Notes under the pieces: generated by a model
Databases searched by the model: none
What the model was told of the DNA's origin: nothing
What the model saw: only the letters and a program-made list of their open reading frames with translations
Shown: positions 1 through 17,217 of the stretch, piece by piece
How the letters are laid out: each line of letters begins with the position of its first letter
How positions within the stretch are numbered: position 1 is the first letter of the stretch
Translations under genes and position numbers: made by a program
Assembly: GCA_016946835.1 (NCBI GenBank)
Contig: JACVTC010000180.1
Location: 127,501-160,000 of the forward strand
From: Neocallimastix lanati (nom. inval.)
Taxonomy: Eukaryota > Neocallimastigomycota > Neocallimastigomycetes > Neocallimastigales > Neocallimastigaceae
Reading direction: 5' to 3'
DNA length: 32,500 bases

Positions 1-595
1 AATTGAAAAAATATATTTTTATTTCTTTTAAAATAATCATTATTTATATTATTTATTTAATTATATTATATATTTTAAAATATATTAATATCAATATTAA
101 TAAATGTTGTTAAAAAGTATTTTTATTTGTTAAAAATAAAGTTTAATATTTTAATTAAGTCTTGTATAATTAAGATTTACTTATTTATTAAATTAAATAT
201 GTTTTTCATTATTTTGTATAATGTAAAATATTATGAGGCGTATTAATGATGTACATCATATATTTACAATTATAACTAATATAGTTAAATTAAATTTTAT
301 TAATGTATATACATTTAAGGATTATGATAATTAATCCTATAATATAAAATATTACTAAAAATATATAGTTATTAAAATAATAATAAAAATAATAAAAAAT
401 AAATAAAGTGATCACATATCAAAAACTAAAATTTAATAACATAATAAATAGTTATTTGTTAATATTTAATTGAAAAAATATATTTTTATTTCTTTTAAAA
501 TAATCATTATTTATATTATTTATTTAATTATATTATATATTTTAAAATATATTAATATCAATATTAATAAATGTTGTTAAAAAGTATTTTTATTT
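1..595. repeat. 128-bp direct repeat with 467-bp spacing
   Basis: Positions 1-128 recur essentially without mismatch at 468-595 (both begin aattgaaaaaatat and end gtatttttattt), after which the copies diverge. The offset is 467 bp. The first copy starts exactly at the window edge, so the repeat may continue to the left, for example as a longer tandem array with a 467-bp unit. No coding potential is seen in the unit, which is over 85% A+T. Near-perfect identity over 128 bp in otherwise drifting AT-rich DNA points to a recent duplication. Confidence 0.85.
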
Positions 596-980
596 TATAA
601 AAATTTTTTATTTTTTATTTTAATAAAATTTTAGTTGTTATTATTACATTTTAGTAATAAAATTTAAAAACTCTTTCATTGATTCCTATTGATACAAATG
701 ATATAAAAATACTATACAAATAATTAAATATTTTTATATGGTCAATTATCTTCTTTTAATTTTTTATTCTTTTATATTTAAATAATATTAATTATTCAGT
801 TTTTTTAATATAAAAAATATATATAGCTCTATGAAAATATTTTATTTAATGTCTAAAATATTTAAAACCTAATTAATTATAAACTCTTCTATATTTTTTT
901 TTTATAATTTCTTATTTATTATTATTATTATTATTAAATTTATTTTATTTATTTATTATTATTATATATTATTTATTTTT

Positions 981-1021
<41 letters not shown>

Positions 1022-1307
1022 AGACTTGGTGTGGTGATGATTATTAATACATACATTTATATATATATTTATTAATTTATTTATTCATCCATTTATTATT
1101 TATTGAACTATATTCAACGGAAAAAATATATAATTAATTATATTTATCAAAATATTTAAAACTATTAAATATCCTTATTTCGTGATATACTGGTTTATAT
1201 TTGCTTTTTATTTTTACTTTTACTTTAACTTTTGCTTTTATTACTTTTTATTTACATAAAAATAAATTCATTATTTTATATAATCATAATATTTAATATA
1301 ATATATA
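596..1307. other. AT-rich intergenic stretch with TTTA microsatellite
   Basis: No open frame or exon-like island is seen. It holds ATT repeats around 915-935 and a TTTA tetranucleotide run at about 975-1020, then loosely repeated ctttta-type hexamers near 1205-1240. The stretch downstream of the minus-strand gene ending at 1308 would contain that gene's 3' end. Confidence 0.6.
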
Positions 1308-2468
1308 TCATTTTTCATCTTTTAACTGATTTATAGCCTTTTCAAGATTATTAAATTTCTTAGTAAAGTTTTCATTTTCCTTTAATAAATTATCAAATTC
1401 TTGAATTTTATTATAAACATATGTTTGTAAAAAAAAATAATAAAAAAGAAAATGAAAAAAAGAGCATTTACTTATTAGAATTATATATATATGTATTAAT
1501 AATTATATAATTTAATATTATCTAAATTATACTTACTTATATTTGTTTTTAAATGAGATAGTAAAGAAAATAATTCAAAAGACGCCATACGAAAAATATT
1601 ATAGCCTATCAATTTTTATTTTGGGCAATAAAAAAATATTAAGATAAATATAAAATATATAAATAGTAAAAAATCATATTAAATTAATTAATATACATAT
1701 ATGTATATATGAAAAAAATATATCAATTACCTTCGAAAAAGTGATGATTACATTCCAAATTTCCATTAAATGAAACTGAAGATTTGGAAGATAAAAGCTG
1801 GTTGAAATTTATCCAAGAATTCTGACAATCATTATCAATAATGTTACCTTCTGCTAAGCAATAATATGCGCCACTAATTGAACTCCAACATGCTACCAAA
1901 AGCGATGAGGGGATATTTTCTACACCGCCAGCGATATTCGGGTTTGATAAATATGTTATAACATTATATAATGTCATTAGAATATGATTACTTATTGAAA
2001 TTATATGTTTTGTTTCATTTGTTTGAACTAATTTCTTAATATAATATATAATATATAAACACATAAAGCAATTTTAATTATTTATATCTAAATTACAATA
2101 AATTTACTTTTTTTAAAATAATTTTTTATTTATTTGTTTATTATTATTATTATTATTATCATTATTATCACCATTATTATAATTTTCATTTATAAAATTA
2201 TCATTTTCATTTATAAATGATTATTTAAATATTTAAAAATTAAGTAATTATAAATTCTTAAAACTTACTGTTGTTTTTTCCTTATATGAAAATACTATTT
2301 CATTTTTATGTTTAAATATTATTTTAATATTAAAATATAAAATAAATAAATAAATTATATTTATGGTTGTTAAATAATTAAAAATTTATAAACATTTTTA
2401 TGCATTTTACTTCTATTTTGATGTTTTTTTGCTATTGATATAATTTTTAAATTTTCAGAATTACTCAT
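1308..2468 (-). CDS. Small four-exon gene, unknown function, C-terminal coiled coil
   Basis: Model: complement of 1308-1399, 1537-1605, 1731-2027 and 2411-2468; total 516 nt, 171 residues plus stop. Phases agree at every junction (1,1,1). Donors read gtaaaa, gtaatt and gtaagt; acceptors end in ttag, gatag and tcaag. The start ATG (2468) opens with MSNSENLKII and is preceded, on its own strand, by a long A-run (T-run 2482-2506 on the plus strand), as in other genes here. The middle exon encodes a compact, mixed stretch including SSLLVACWSSISGAYYCLAEG. The last exon is charged and helical (LLKENENF...LEKAINQLKDEK), a likely coiled coil. I do not recognise the family. The first intron (383 nt) is the weakest part; a 12-nt microexon near 2262-2273 or an alternative acceptor at 2035 would also fit. 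Confidence 0.55.
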
Positions 2469-2853
2469 TTGTTAAAATAATTTTTTTTTTTTTTTTTTTT
2501 TTTTTTAATAAATTTATATATTCAAAATCTTAATTAGTAATATATATGTATTAATAATAATAATTATAATACTATAATGAATGGAGATTTAAAATTTCTT
2601 TTTAATTTCGAATTTCTCTATTATATAAAAAATAATGCTATTAAATTCACATTTTATAAAAGGTTAAATATTTTTAATAAATATATTAAAAAAATTTTTT
2701 AATAGATATTAATATATTAATATAAATTTATTCAACAATACCTATTTTAATATATAATTTATTAATTGATTAGATTTTTTATTTTTTAATTTTATTATAA
2801 ATATTTTTTTTTAATGTACATATAAATTTATTAATATTTTATTTGAATGATAG

Positions 2854-2884
<31 letters not shown>

Positions 2885-2983
2885 TAAGAATATTAATATA
2901 TTTAATTATTATATATATAATTAAATATTATTTAATATTCTTTTATTCTAATTTTAATTTTTTTTTAAATATAATGAAAATTT
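2469..2983. promoter_or_regulatory. Shared upstream region between divergent gene and MCM6 relic
   Basis: This 515-bp gap lies between the start of the minus-strand small gene and the plus-strand MCM6 pseudogene. It contains a T-run (about 2482-2506) and an A-run (about 2855-2881), plus a palindromic tataatatatat-type stretch. If the MCM6 copy was once active, this was a bidirectional promoter. No specific factor site is recognised. Confidence 0.3.
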
Positions 2984-3287
2984 GACCTTTATTCAAGAAA
3001 AGCTGTTCAAGAGCTTTTCAAAAATACACACGAGATTAATTGTAGGACATTACCTTCTTCAAATAAAGCTGATATGATAAAATCTAGAGATATTTAGTTT
3101 AGTTGGTGTGGTTCACCATATATTAAAAGGTAGATTTTATTAATTTTATTATTAATAATTATCTAAATCGAATTAATTTATATATTAATTTTATTATTAA
3201 TTTTAATATTAATTTTAATATTATTATTATTAATATTTTTTTTTATATTTTTATTTTATTTTTTTTTTTGTTGTTGTTGTTGTTACC

Positions 3288-3359
<72 letters not shown>
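3288..3359. repeat. (ATT)n microsatellite in MCM6 relic
   Basis: An ATT run of roughly 23 units lies in an intron-like gap of the MCM6 pseudogene. Related trinucleotide runs sit at about 3606-3649 (AAT) and 3837-3908 (ATT). Confidence 0.9.
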
Positions 3360-3361
<2 letters not shown>

Positions 3362-3604
3362 ATTATATATTTTATAATATTTAGATTTAATTATATTTTA
3401 AAATATATATAAATTATAATAAATTTAGATTAAGAAAATTAAAAACTAATATTATTTGTCAATTAGTTATTATAACTGGTACGGTTACAAGATTGAATGA
3501 CTTGATTGTGGTATCATTATTAAAAATATAAAATAACAATTTAAAAGTGTGTAACTATTTTTATAATATAGTACTATTACAAATTAATAATAGTAATAGT
3601 AGTA

Positions 3605-3648
<44 letters not shown>

Positions 3649-3868
3649 TGATATAGTCAACACCCTGTTCAATCCAATATGTCTTAAATCGACTGGGAAT
3701 TAATAATTCAATTAAGTTAATAATACAGATTAGAAAAAATTAGACTTTAGGAAAACACAAATTAATTTCCAAGTACAGTTAAAATGATTATTTTCTATAT
3801 GTAATACATAAAATGTAATATTAATAGGTCTTGTATATTATTAATATTAATATTAATATTAATATTAA

Positions 3869-3910
<42 letters not shown>

Positions 3911-4268
3911 TTTATTTATTTTTTTATTTAAATTATATTTATTTATATATATATAATAAAATATTATTATTAAATTATATATATTGTAAGTCTTATGCCT
4001 AGAGCTGTTTATACATCTGATAAAGCTTTTAATGCTCTTGGTTTAACTGCCAATATTAATAAAGACAAAGAAACTGGAGATTTTACTACTGAAACTGGAG
4101 CTTTAATCCTAGCTGATAACATAATTAATTATTTATAAAATATATTGCTTTGATTATATTTATTGAAGTAATTTTTATATAATCCTTAATAATTGAATAA
4201 GAAAAAAAAATTATACTTTAGCAATAATAAAGTAATATATATATATATATATTAATAAAAAATTACAA

Positions 4269-4823
<555 letters not shown>

Positions 4824-5164
4824 AATGGTTGATATGATAAAAAATTAACATTAAAGGTAAATATTATAAATGAAATATATATCTGTAGATATTTATTAAC
4901 AAAATAAAAACAATTTTTAATATTATTAATGATTATATATGAATTATATATATAATTCAAATTATTAAATTCAAATTATTAATTTAAATTCATTTAACAA
5001 AATATTGATACATCAATTACATCTCGTTTTAATTTATTCTTTGTTGTATTAGATGAATGTAATAAAGCTTTTGTTTGGAATATTACTAAATATATTTTAA
5101 GTGTTCATAGAAACTCAGAGAAATCCATTGAAACCGATTTTACACAAGAACAATTATTAAACTA

Positions 5165-5232
5165 CATAAAATATACTAAATTATAAAATATACTAAATTA
5201 TAAAATATACTAAATTATAAAATATACTAAAC
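5165..5232 (+). repeat. 17-bp tandem repeat inside MCM6 relic
   Basis: About four copies of a 17-bp unit (aaatatactaaattata). The unit begins with aaatatactaaa, which is the codon run for KYTK in the MCM6 C-terminal region, and the last copy continues into ctgttaaagccaaaa (LLKPK in the right frame). The array therefore appears to be an expansion of pseudogene coding sequence. Confidence 0.85.
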
Positions 5233-5240
5233 TGTTAAAG

Positions 5241-5309
5241 CCAAAAGTATAATATATATTTATTTAAATTATGTTTTAAAAATAATAAATTCGTTTTAAT
5301 TAATTTTAA

Positions 5310-5353
<44 letters not shown>

Positions 5354-5376
5354 ACAAAAGGGTGGTACACATCGGA

Positions 5377-5434
<58 letters not shown>

Positions 5435-5846
5435 ATATAAAGTTATATAAATATATATATATATATTATTAATTTAAATATATATATATTATATTATTAT
5501 AATTTTTATTATTAAGAATAAAAAAAAATATGCAAAATACATATACTTTTTTTTTTTTTTAATTTTGATCAAACTTTAAATTTTTAATCTGATCTTACTT
5601 TTAAAAAAATTTTCATTACACTTTAAAATATAAAAATTCAAAAATTAAAAAAGTTAATTTTTAATTATTTTATTTACTTTTTAAATTATTATTATTATTA
5701 TAATAATTATTACTTATTATTATTATTACTTATTACTTATTATTATTATTATAAAATAATAATCATAGATTTTTTATATATTTATTGAATCATTAATAAT
5801 AGTACTTCATTACTAATTATTATTTATTATTTATTTATTTATTTAT

Positions 5847-5908
<62 letters not shown>

Positions 5909-5987
5909 TTCAATAATTAAAAAAGAATTAGATAACTATTATTGATTTTTTATTATCAATATTTAAAGTATATTTAAAGATCATTGT
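5241..5987. other. Homopolymer-rich intergenic stretch
   Basis: It contains A-runs at about 5316-5350 and 5380-5431 separated by a 29-bp mixed island (ggacaaaagggtggtacac...), AT dinucleotide tracts, and the T43-A17 hairpin-like run at 5849-5908. The mixed island is too short to assign. It lies just downstream of the MCM6 relic and the 3' end of the DHHC gene. Confidence 0.6.
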
Positions 5988-7664
5988 TTATGATGATGTA
6001 CTTGGTTCATTAAAAAATGAATTTTCAACAGGTGAAGTACTAGCTTCATTATTATTTACTGGTATAGTAACATACTGTCTCATTGCATACCTTGCAGGTG
6101 GCACTGGTCTACATAATACTAATACCATATTTCTAAATATATTACCAGTTGAGAAATAACTTTTATTTGTATTTGGAATATATTGCTCCTTTAATTGTTC
6201 ATGTGTAGTAATATTTTTGAAAATTAAATAAGTATGATAACCACTTAAAAAGATTACAAACCATCCAACAAATATAACAATGATAAATAATATAAATGGC
6301 ATAGGAATTTCAATAAGACATTGCATAATTCCATCATAGTTCCATTTAAAGCCTTTTGCATTCATTTCTCTAATTATATTAGATAAAGTTCCAATTAATA
6401 CAACTATACATATTAATGAACAACTTGTAATAAAAGCATAAAAATAACGATAGTTTCTTTTCCCTATACAATTAGCAGTCCATGGACAGTGATGATCACA
6501 ATTTTCAACACAATTATCACAATAACTACAATGAAATGATCTTGGAGGTCTATAAATTTTACAAGTATCACAAAATTTCTGACTAATTATTCTGCCATTA
6601 ACTACAATATTTTTCATTGGAGGTATAAATGGTTTAACAGGAGATATATTGGGGTATGTTGAACAAATTTGATTTGAATTATGTTCTAAATCATCTTGAT
6701 ATCTTTTATTCAATGTGTTATTATATGAATTTTCCGGCAATTTAATATCTGAATTGTTATCATTTGCATCATTATTCAAATATACTTCATGTGGTAATGG
6801 TTCTAAATTTCTTGGCAAAATCTTAATATATATAATTAAAAGAATTATTATAAATATTTAAATAAATTACAAACTAATAATAATAATAATTATAAATTAA
6901 AAGATATAATTACCCCTGGATCTGTCCAACTTGTTTTTAATAATGATGCCGTACAAAATGCAGTAAGATAAATAAATAAATATATATATATAGAATTATA
7001 TTCTGGCAATCTATAAAAAATATATATTTATATATTATTTATATTAAATATATTGATATATTATTATTTAAAACTTTAAATTACATAATATTGATTATGC
7101 TTATATAATTATTATTTAAATTAATCTATCAAAATAAATATTATTGTTATCATTATGTCTTCTATCATTATTTCTTTTCAATTTTATATATATAATATTA
7201 AAAAAAAAAATATTATATTAAAAAATAAACAATTATAACAAATATTAATTTACTTACATAAAAATTGTAAATAATGAACATGGTCCTATGATTAAAAATG
7301 TTGAGAGAAAAAAAGTGAAATTATCATTTCCTGTAACAATTCTACCATGGCAAAAAAGTCTTGATTTTCCTTCATATAGTTTCCAACGTTTTGCTTTTGG
7401 TCTCTGTGTTGATATATATTTGGTTTGCATAGAAATTTGTTGTGATAGTCTCGATAAGCGTTTTGAATGTCTTTTTTCATTTTTATTTAATTTAGGAGAA
7501 GGAGGAGGTATAATAATTGATGAATTTCTACTGTTACTAAGAGAAGAAATACTTTCTCCACTTCCAGATTTTGGAAGAGTATTAACTAAATTTTGTTTAT
7601 AAAAGTTATCCATTTTAATATTTTTAAAAGATTCTTCATTAAGAGAGTATTGATTATTTTTCAT
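5988..7664 (-). CDS. DHHC-type protein S-palmitoyltransferase (Erf2/ZDHHC-like)
   Basis: Integral membrane S-acyltransferase that moves palmitate from palmitoyl-CoA to cysteines, usually at Golgi, ER or plasma membrane. Model: complement of 5988-6821, 6914-7010 and 7258-7664; 1338 nt, 445 residues, phases consistent (2, then 0). Residues 1-95 are a Ser/Lys/Pro-rich disordered tail; TM1 about 115-136, TM2 about 142-162, followed by TDPGILPRN (the family's DPG motif, split exactly by the second intron). The cysteine-rich domain holds FCDTCKIYRPPRSFHCSYC and the catalytic DHHC at about 277-280, then NCIGKRNYRYF; TM3 and TM4 follow, then the TTxE motif as TTHE. The DHHC context reads DHHCPWTANC where most relatives have DHHCPWVGNC or DHHCPWVNNC. 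I start at ATG 7664; the frame stays open a little upstream, so an additional 5' exon is possible. Closest general fit is Erf2/ZDHHC9/14/18. Confidence 0.9.
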
Positions 7665-9018
7665 TAATAATGGCAACTTAGATAACGTCGCATTATAAAC
7701 TATTAAAAAATTAAGTAAATTTTCTTGTTTTTAAATTTTATTGTAATGTCAATTATTAAATATATATTAATAAAATAATATAAAACAAATATTATTTTAA
7801 GGATATATTTACATGAGTAAAAATTAATTGATTTGTTAATTTATTGTTATTTTTAATTTTTTTTATTGATTAGATATTTTATTTAAAGAAAAATTATATA
7901 TAAATATTTTTTATTTTTATAATTTTTCATTTATTATTAATCAGAATATTTATTATTCTTTGATTTACTGATAGTTATTTTTATTGGAAATTATATTTAT
8001 GAACTTTTTTATGATATGCTTTTTACTTATATATATTTATAATATAAAATATTAGATTATTCAATATGAAAATATTCAAATAAATAACATTAATTTATAA
8101 ATTAATAAATTATTTGATTTTTATTAATAATTATATCTATAATTATTTCGTTTATTAATAAAAAAAACTAAATTTATCAGATTCTTTTATTTTTATTTTT
8201 TGAATTTCAAAAATAAATATTTAATTAAATTATTTTTTAATTAATTAAATATCAAACATTGTTAATTATTTATATTATATATTATCTTATTTTATTATTA
8301 TTATTATTATTATTATCTTTTTTATATTTTACTTTAATTTAATAATAAAATTTATCAAATTTTATTTAATTAAAAGAATTTATTTTATCAAAGAAAGAAA
8401 ATAATCTAAATATTTACTGTAATTAGTAAATAAAATTTATTATTAAATTACAATCCATTATTAGATATTTTCAAATTTTAAAGATTGAAATAATAATAAG
8501 TTCTTATTACTCAAGATATATATATATATATACTTTTTTATGCTTTTTTAATATAAAACTAAAAAAAAAAAAAAAAAAAAAAGAATTTTCAGCTCTTCTA
8601 TTTTATTTTATTTTAATTTTTATTATTTTTATTTTTATTTTTTAAATATTTATAATAAGCTAAAAGATTAAGTCTTAAAGTTCATTTTGACTTCTAAAGA
8701 AATTTAATTTTACCAATGAAAAAATTTTAAATAATATACATTTAATTTATTTTAATATATATAAATTTATTATATCAGTACTTATTTATTATATTTTAAT
8801 ATATTAATGAATATTAAATAGAATATAAGAATAAAAAAAACGGTTCTGAATAATATAATACTAAAGGATACAAATAAATAAGTAGTATTATATTCTATAA
8901 TTAACCGAATTAAAAAAATTATTCTTTAAAGTAAAATAATTATTATAAAATATTAAATAAATGAAAAAAAAAATTATTATTTCCATACTATTTATAAAAT
9001 TTCACTCATAATCAATGA

Positions 9019-9056
<38 letters not shown>

Positions 9057-9809
9057 ATAAATTAAGTTATGGTTATAAAATAGAATAACTTTTTTTTTTT
9101 TATTAATTTTAATATTAAAAAAAACTTTATAAAGAAATATTTATTTTAATATAAAATTTATTTATTATTTATTTATTCACTTAATTATTTGAAATTTCAA
9201 TCCTTTTTAATATTCATAATTATTGTATAACACCAAAAATATATTATAACAAATATTTATAATTAATAATAATTATTATAATAATATTATTATATTAACA
9301 TTATTTAATGATATTATAAATATTATAAACATTAAATATATTAGTCATTAGTTATAATTTAATAAAATATTTTTATTATAAAACTTCTTTAAATATTAAT
9401 AAATACTTTTTTGATAAAAATCATTATTAAAAAAAATGTTACATGAACAAGAAAAAAAAAATTTTTTTTTTATGATATATTAGCATATAAAACTATAAAA
9501 TTACTAATGATAATAAATAAGATATATATATATAAATATAAGATATATATTAAAAAATTTTTATACATAATTACTAGAACATTTTTTACATATTGGTCAA
9601 TTAAAGAATAATCATTTTAATAATTTTATTAATAAAATTATTACAACTAATAATTAATATATATAATATTTTAAATATAATATTTAAATAATACTTTCAA
9701 ATATCTTATTTTATTCCTTAATGTTAAATATTTAATAATGCTCAAAATTTAAATTTTTATTTTAAATATTAATAAATAATAAAGTTAAAACATATAAAAA
9801 GAATAGATT
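7665..9809. other. Long AT-rich intergenic region, no gene seen
   Basis: About 2.1 kb upstream of the DHHC gene. It holds A/T homopolymers (A-run 8563-8582, T-run 9020-9050), a short ATT repeat (about 8294-8316) and no exon-like island or RNA gene that I can recognise. Confidence 0.6.
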
Positions 9810-9998
9810 TTAAATACTATTAGAAATTAGTAAATAGATTAATAAAAACTTCTTTTCTGATAGAGTCCCCCATATTTTTAATTGACCATTTGAAATACCA
9901 ATAACAGCTAAGCCACTATTAATGTTAGTATAAGATATGCAAATGGTGTAACGATGTGGCTTCAAATCAAATGAACATTTGTTTTGTGAAAGTTCAAC
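9810..9998 (-). pseudogene. WD40-like exon, fragment of unrecognised gene
   Basis: On the minus strand an acceptor (ttttttattaag) is followed by 63 codons to a TAA. The reading includes LKPHRYTICISYTN and GLAVIGISNGQLKIWGTLSEK. The G.AVIG.SNGQLKIW pattern is that of a WD40 blade (..GS.DG.I.IWD). A donor could lie at gtttttatt after SEKK, since the residues beyond it look intronic. Base composition is clearly less AT-rich than the surroundings, so it is or was coding. No convincing partner exons were found on either side; a hydrophilic minus-strand frame at about 10500-10560 (QVSQIETKFSIKNFGYIR) may be one. It may be a live multi-exon gene, or a relic. Confidence 0.45.
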
Positions 9999-10369
9999 CT
10001 TAATAAAAAAAATTAAAAAAATTTTATATTTGGAATAAAATCAAATTGAAAATTATCATTATTATTTTATTATTATTACTACTATTATTTATTATTTATT
10101 ATTATTTATTATTTTAAATTATTGTTTTATCTATTAATTTATATAGCAATTAATTTATTTATTAATTATTAAAAATTTTTTTTTTACTTTATGTTAATAA
10201 ATTAACATTATGTACATTATGTACTATATTAAAACTCCGAATAATTTTAAAATTTAAATTATTTTATCTTTAGTTTATAGCCGTTTCATATATATATATT
10301 TTAATTATTATATTTCTTGATTTTGTATTTTTAAATCTTATTTTTATTTTAAGCAATAATTGTTTTCTC

Positions 10370-10446
<77 letters not shown>

Positions 10447-11164
10447 ATTCATCAGCAGCAAAAAAATATATATTATGCAATGCATATAAAATAAAAAATA
10501 TATATAGCGAATGTACCCAAAATTTTTAATACTAAATTTAGTTTCAATTTGTGATACTTGTCAGTAAATAAAATAAAAAAAGTTATTAAAATTTTAAATA
10601 AATAAAAAATTAGAAATAACAATATGTATGGATATACTAATCTGTGTTAAAAAGTATCAAAAAATAAAACAAATATATATATATATTAAATATAAAATAT
10701 TTTAATAATTACTAATATTATTAATATTAGACATAAAAATATAAAATAAACATTTTTAAAATTTATATAGTTTTTTAATTTTATTTATGTTTTTGGTTTG
10801 GCTATTTTTAGTGATTATTTTTATTAACAAATTATGTTGTTACAACTAAATAATATTATGTGTTATTAATACAATTTATGCTATAAATAAGTTTAATTAT
10901 TTATAAAAATATTTTGCTGGATTGAAAATTTTAATATGGTTTAGTAGTTATTTATTATTCACATTTTATATATTATTATTATTATTATTATTATTTTTTT
11001 ATTTTTTTAAATAATATTTTTAATTGAAATATAATATTTATTATGTAATAAAAATCATTTAAACAATTATTACAAAGAAGGAAAAATGTAAAAAAGCAGT
11101 AAAAAATTTATATAAAATCATCAAATCAAAAAAAAATATTGTATAATTATTAAAGAAAATAAAA
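9999..11164. other. Intergenic stretch with (AAAT)n run
   Basis: Mostly AT-rich drift. It holds an AAAT tetranucleotide microsatellite at about 10372-10442 and an ATT run at about 10974-10994. The only exon-like island is the weak minus-strand frame near 10500-10560. The right end is upstream of the CCDC24-like gene. Confidence 0.5.
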
Positions 11165-15289
<4,125 letters not shown>

Positions 15290-15314
15290 AAATTAATTAT
15301 TTATTTTAATTTTC

Positions 15315-15347
<33 letters not shown>

Positions 15348-15453
15348 TACAATTATTGTTTTAATTTATCACTATGTCATATAGTATAATATATAATTTG
15401 TATAAAAAATTTTTATTATTTATTTATTTATACACATTATTATTATTTTTTAA

Positions 15454-15496
<43 letters not shown>

Positions 15497-17186
15497 GAAA
15501 AAATATATATATACATATATAATTATTTGAAAATTGTAATAATACTTTTTATATATTTGTTTATAATAATTATTTGATAAATCTGTTAATTTATAAATCA
15601 TATTAATTATTCATAATTTTATTAATAAAATAATTAAATTTTTGCATCCAAAAAAAAAAAAAAAATAAAATAAAATAAAAATAAAATAAAATAAAATAAA
15701 ATAAAATAAAATAAAATAAAATAAAATGAAATAAAATAAAATATAAAATATATATAAATCATATAAAATAATTAATATTAATAAAAATAAAAATCTAATG
15801 ATTTTAAAAATAACAATTAAATATATGGTCCTGAGACAATAAAAATTAAAAACCTTATTAATTATATTTTTCATTTATTTATTATAATTATTTAAAAAAT
15901 AAAAAAAAATAAAAAATAAAAAAAAAAAGAAAAAAAAAAGAATATAAAAATTTCCTATATTCGATTTAAAAAAATATTAATTTATAATTAAATTTATAAT
16001 TAAATTTTAAAATTAAAGTTTAATAATATATAAAATTCTTTTTTTTATATATTTTATATTAATTTTTAGAATTATCTTTTTATACCTTATAATAGTTATT
16101 TTCTATAATTAAATTCCTATATTATAAAATTTAAAAATAAATATTGGAAAAATTAAAAATCCTCAAAAAAGTCCTTTTTTTTTTCTCGAGGAATTAGTAT
16201 TATATATCAAATGTAAATATATAATATGCATTTTTACAAGTTATAACACGTAATTTGATATTTTATAAAAGATAGAACGATTGAAATATATGAATATAAA
16301 TAATACAAATATATACATAAATATTTATATTTTATATTAAAATATTATATATTTAATATCAATATACTATTCTGTTAAGATAATAAAAGTGTATCCAATA
16401 TAATTTATAAAATACATTTCAACAAATGGTTTTTTAAAATATCAAAATTATAAAAATTATATTAATATAAAGAAAAATATATAAATGTTTTTTTTAAATT
16501 TATACGAAATTTATATTTTTTAAAAAAAAAATATAATTAAGATAATTAAAATATTTTATTATAGAAATAAATATTAAATTACTATTCTTTCATATAAAAA
16601 TAAAATATAATTAAAAAAATAAAAAATAAAAAAATACTTATAATAATATATTACTACTGTTTTTATGAAAAAAGTATGAATATAATTTTTTATTAATAAA
16701 ATTTCAACAAAATAAAATATAATTTTAAAATAAATTAAAAATGAAATCTAATTTCAAAATTTTTATTTTACGAAATTTATATAATATATTAAATATAAAA
16801 CTAAACAATTGTATCTACTAATTACTAATTATATTATTTATTTCAATATTAATTTTAATAAATATATATTTTTTTATATATTCTTTAACAATATAAAAAT
16901 TGAAATTAATATACATAAAAGAATTTTCAACATTAATAATATAAATCGGAAATATGAAATTTTAATATTAATATATATTACAAAAGGAAATATATTTTTT
17001 TTTATAATATAAAAAAAAATAATAATATATATATATTATATTCAACATAATTATATATATACACTTTATTTCATTTATTATATAATATTAATTATAAACT
17101 ATATAGATATATACGTAAAAAAAAAAAGGATATATATATTCTATGAAACATATAATAATTATACAATAACAAAAAAGATAACTTTC

Positions 17187-17216
<30 letters not shown>
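15290..17216. other. Intergenic region and SIN1 upstream region
   Basis: Contains the T16-A17 run at 15315-15347, an A-run at about 15456-15494, an (AAAAT)n array at about 15657-15742 (same pentanucleotide as intron 4, opposite strand), and otherwise unassigned AT-rich DNA. The last 26 bases before the SIN1 start are a pure A-run (about 17191-17216), as is common just upstream of start codons in extremely AT-rich genomes. Confidence 0.6.

Positions 17217-17217
<1 letters not shown>

Noticed and set aside
2116-2220. Minus-strand Asn-rich frame (NENDNFINENYNNGDN...)
   Set aside because: No acceptor precedes it without an in-frame stop; it reads through an ATT/ATC repeat and is better placed in intron 1 of the small gene.
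7288-7602. Plus-strand 104-codon frame
   Set aside because: Antisense shadow of exon 1 of the DHHC gene, which has membrane segments, conserved motifs and matching splice phases.
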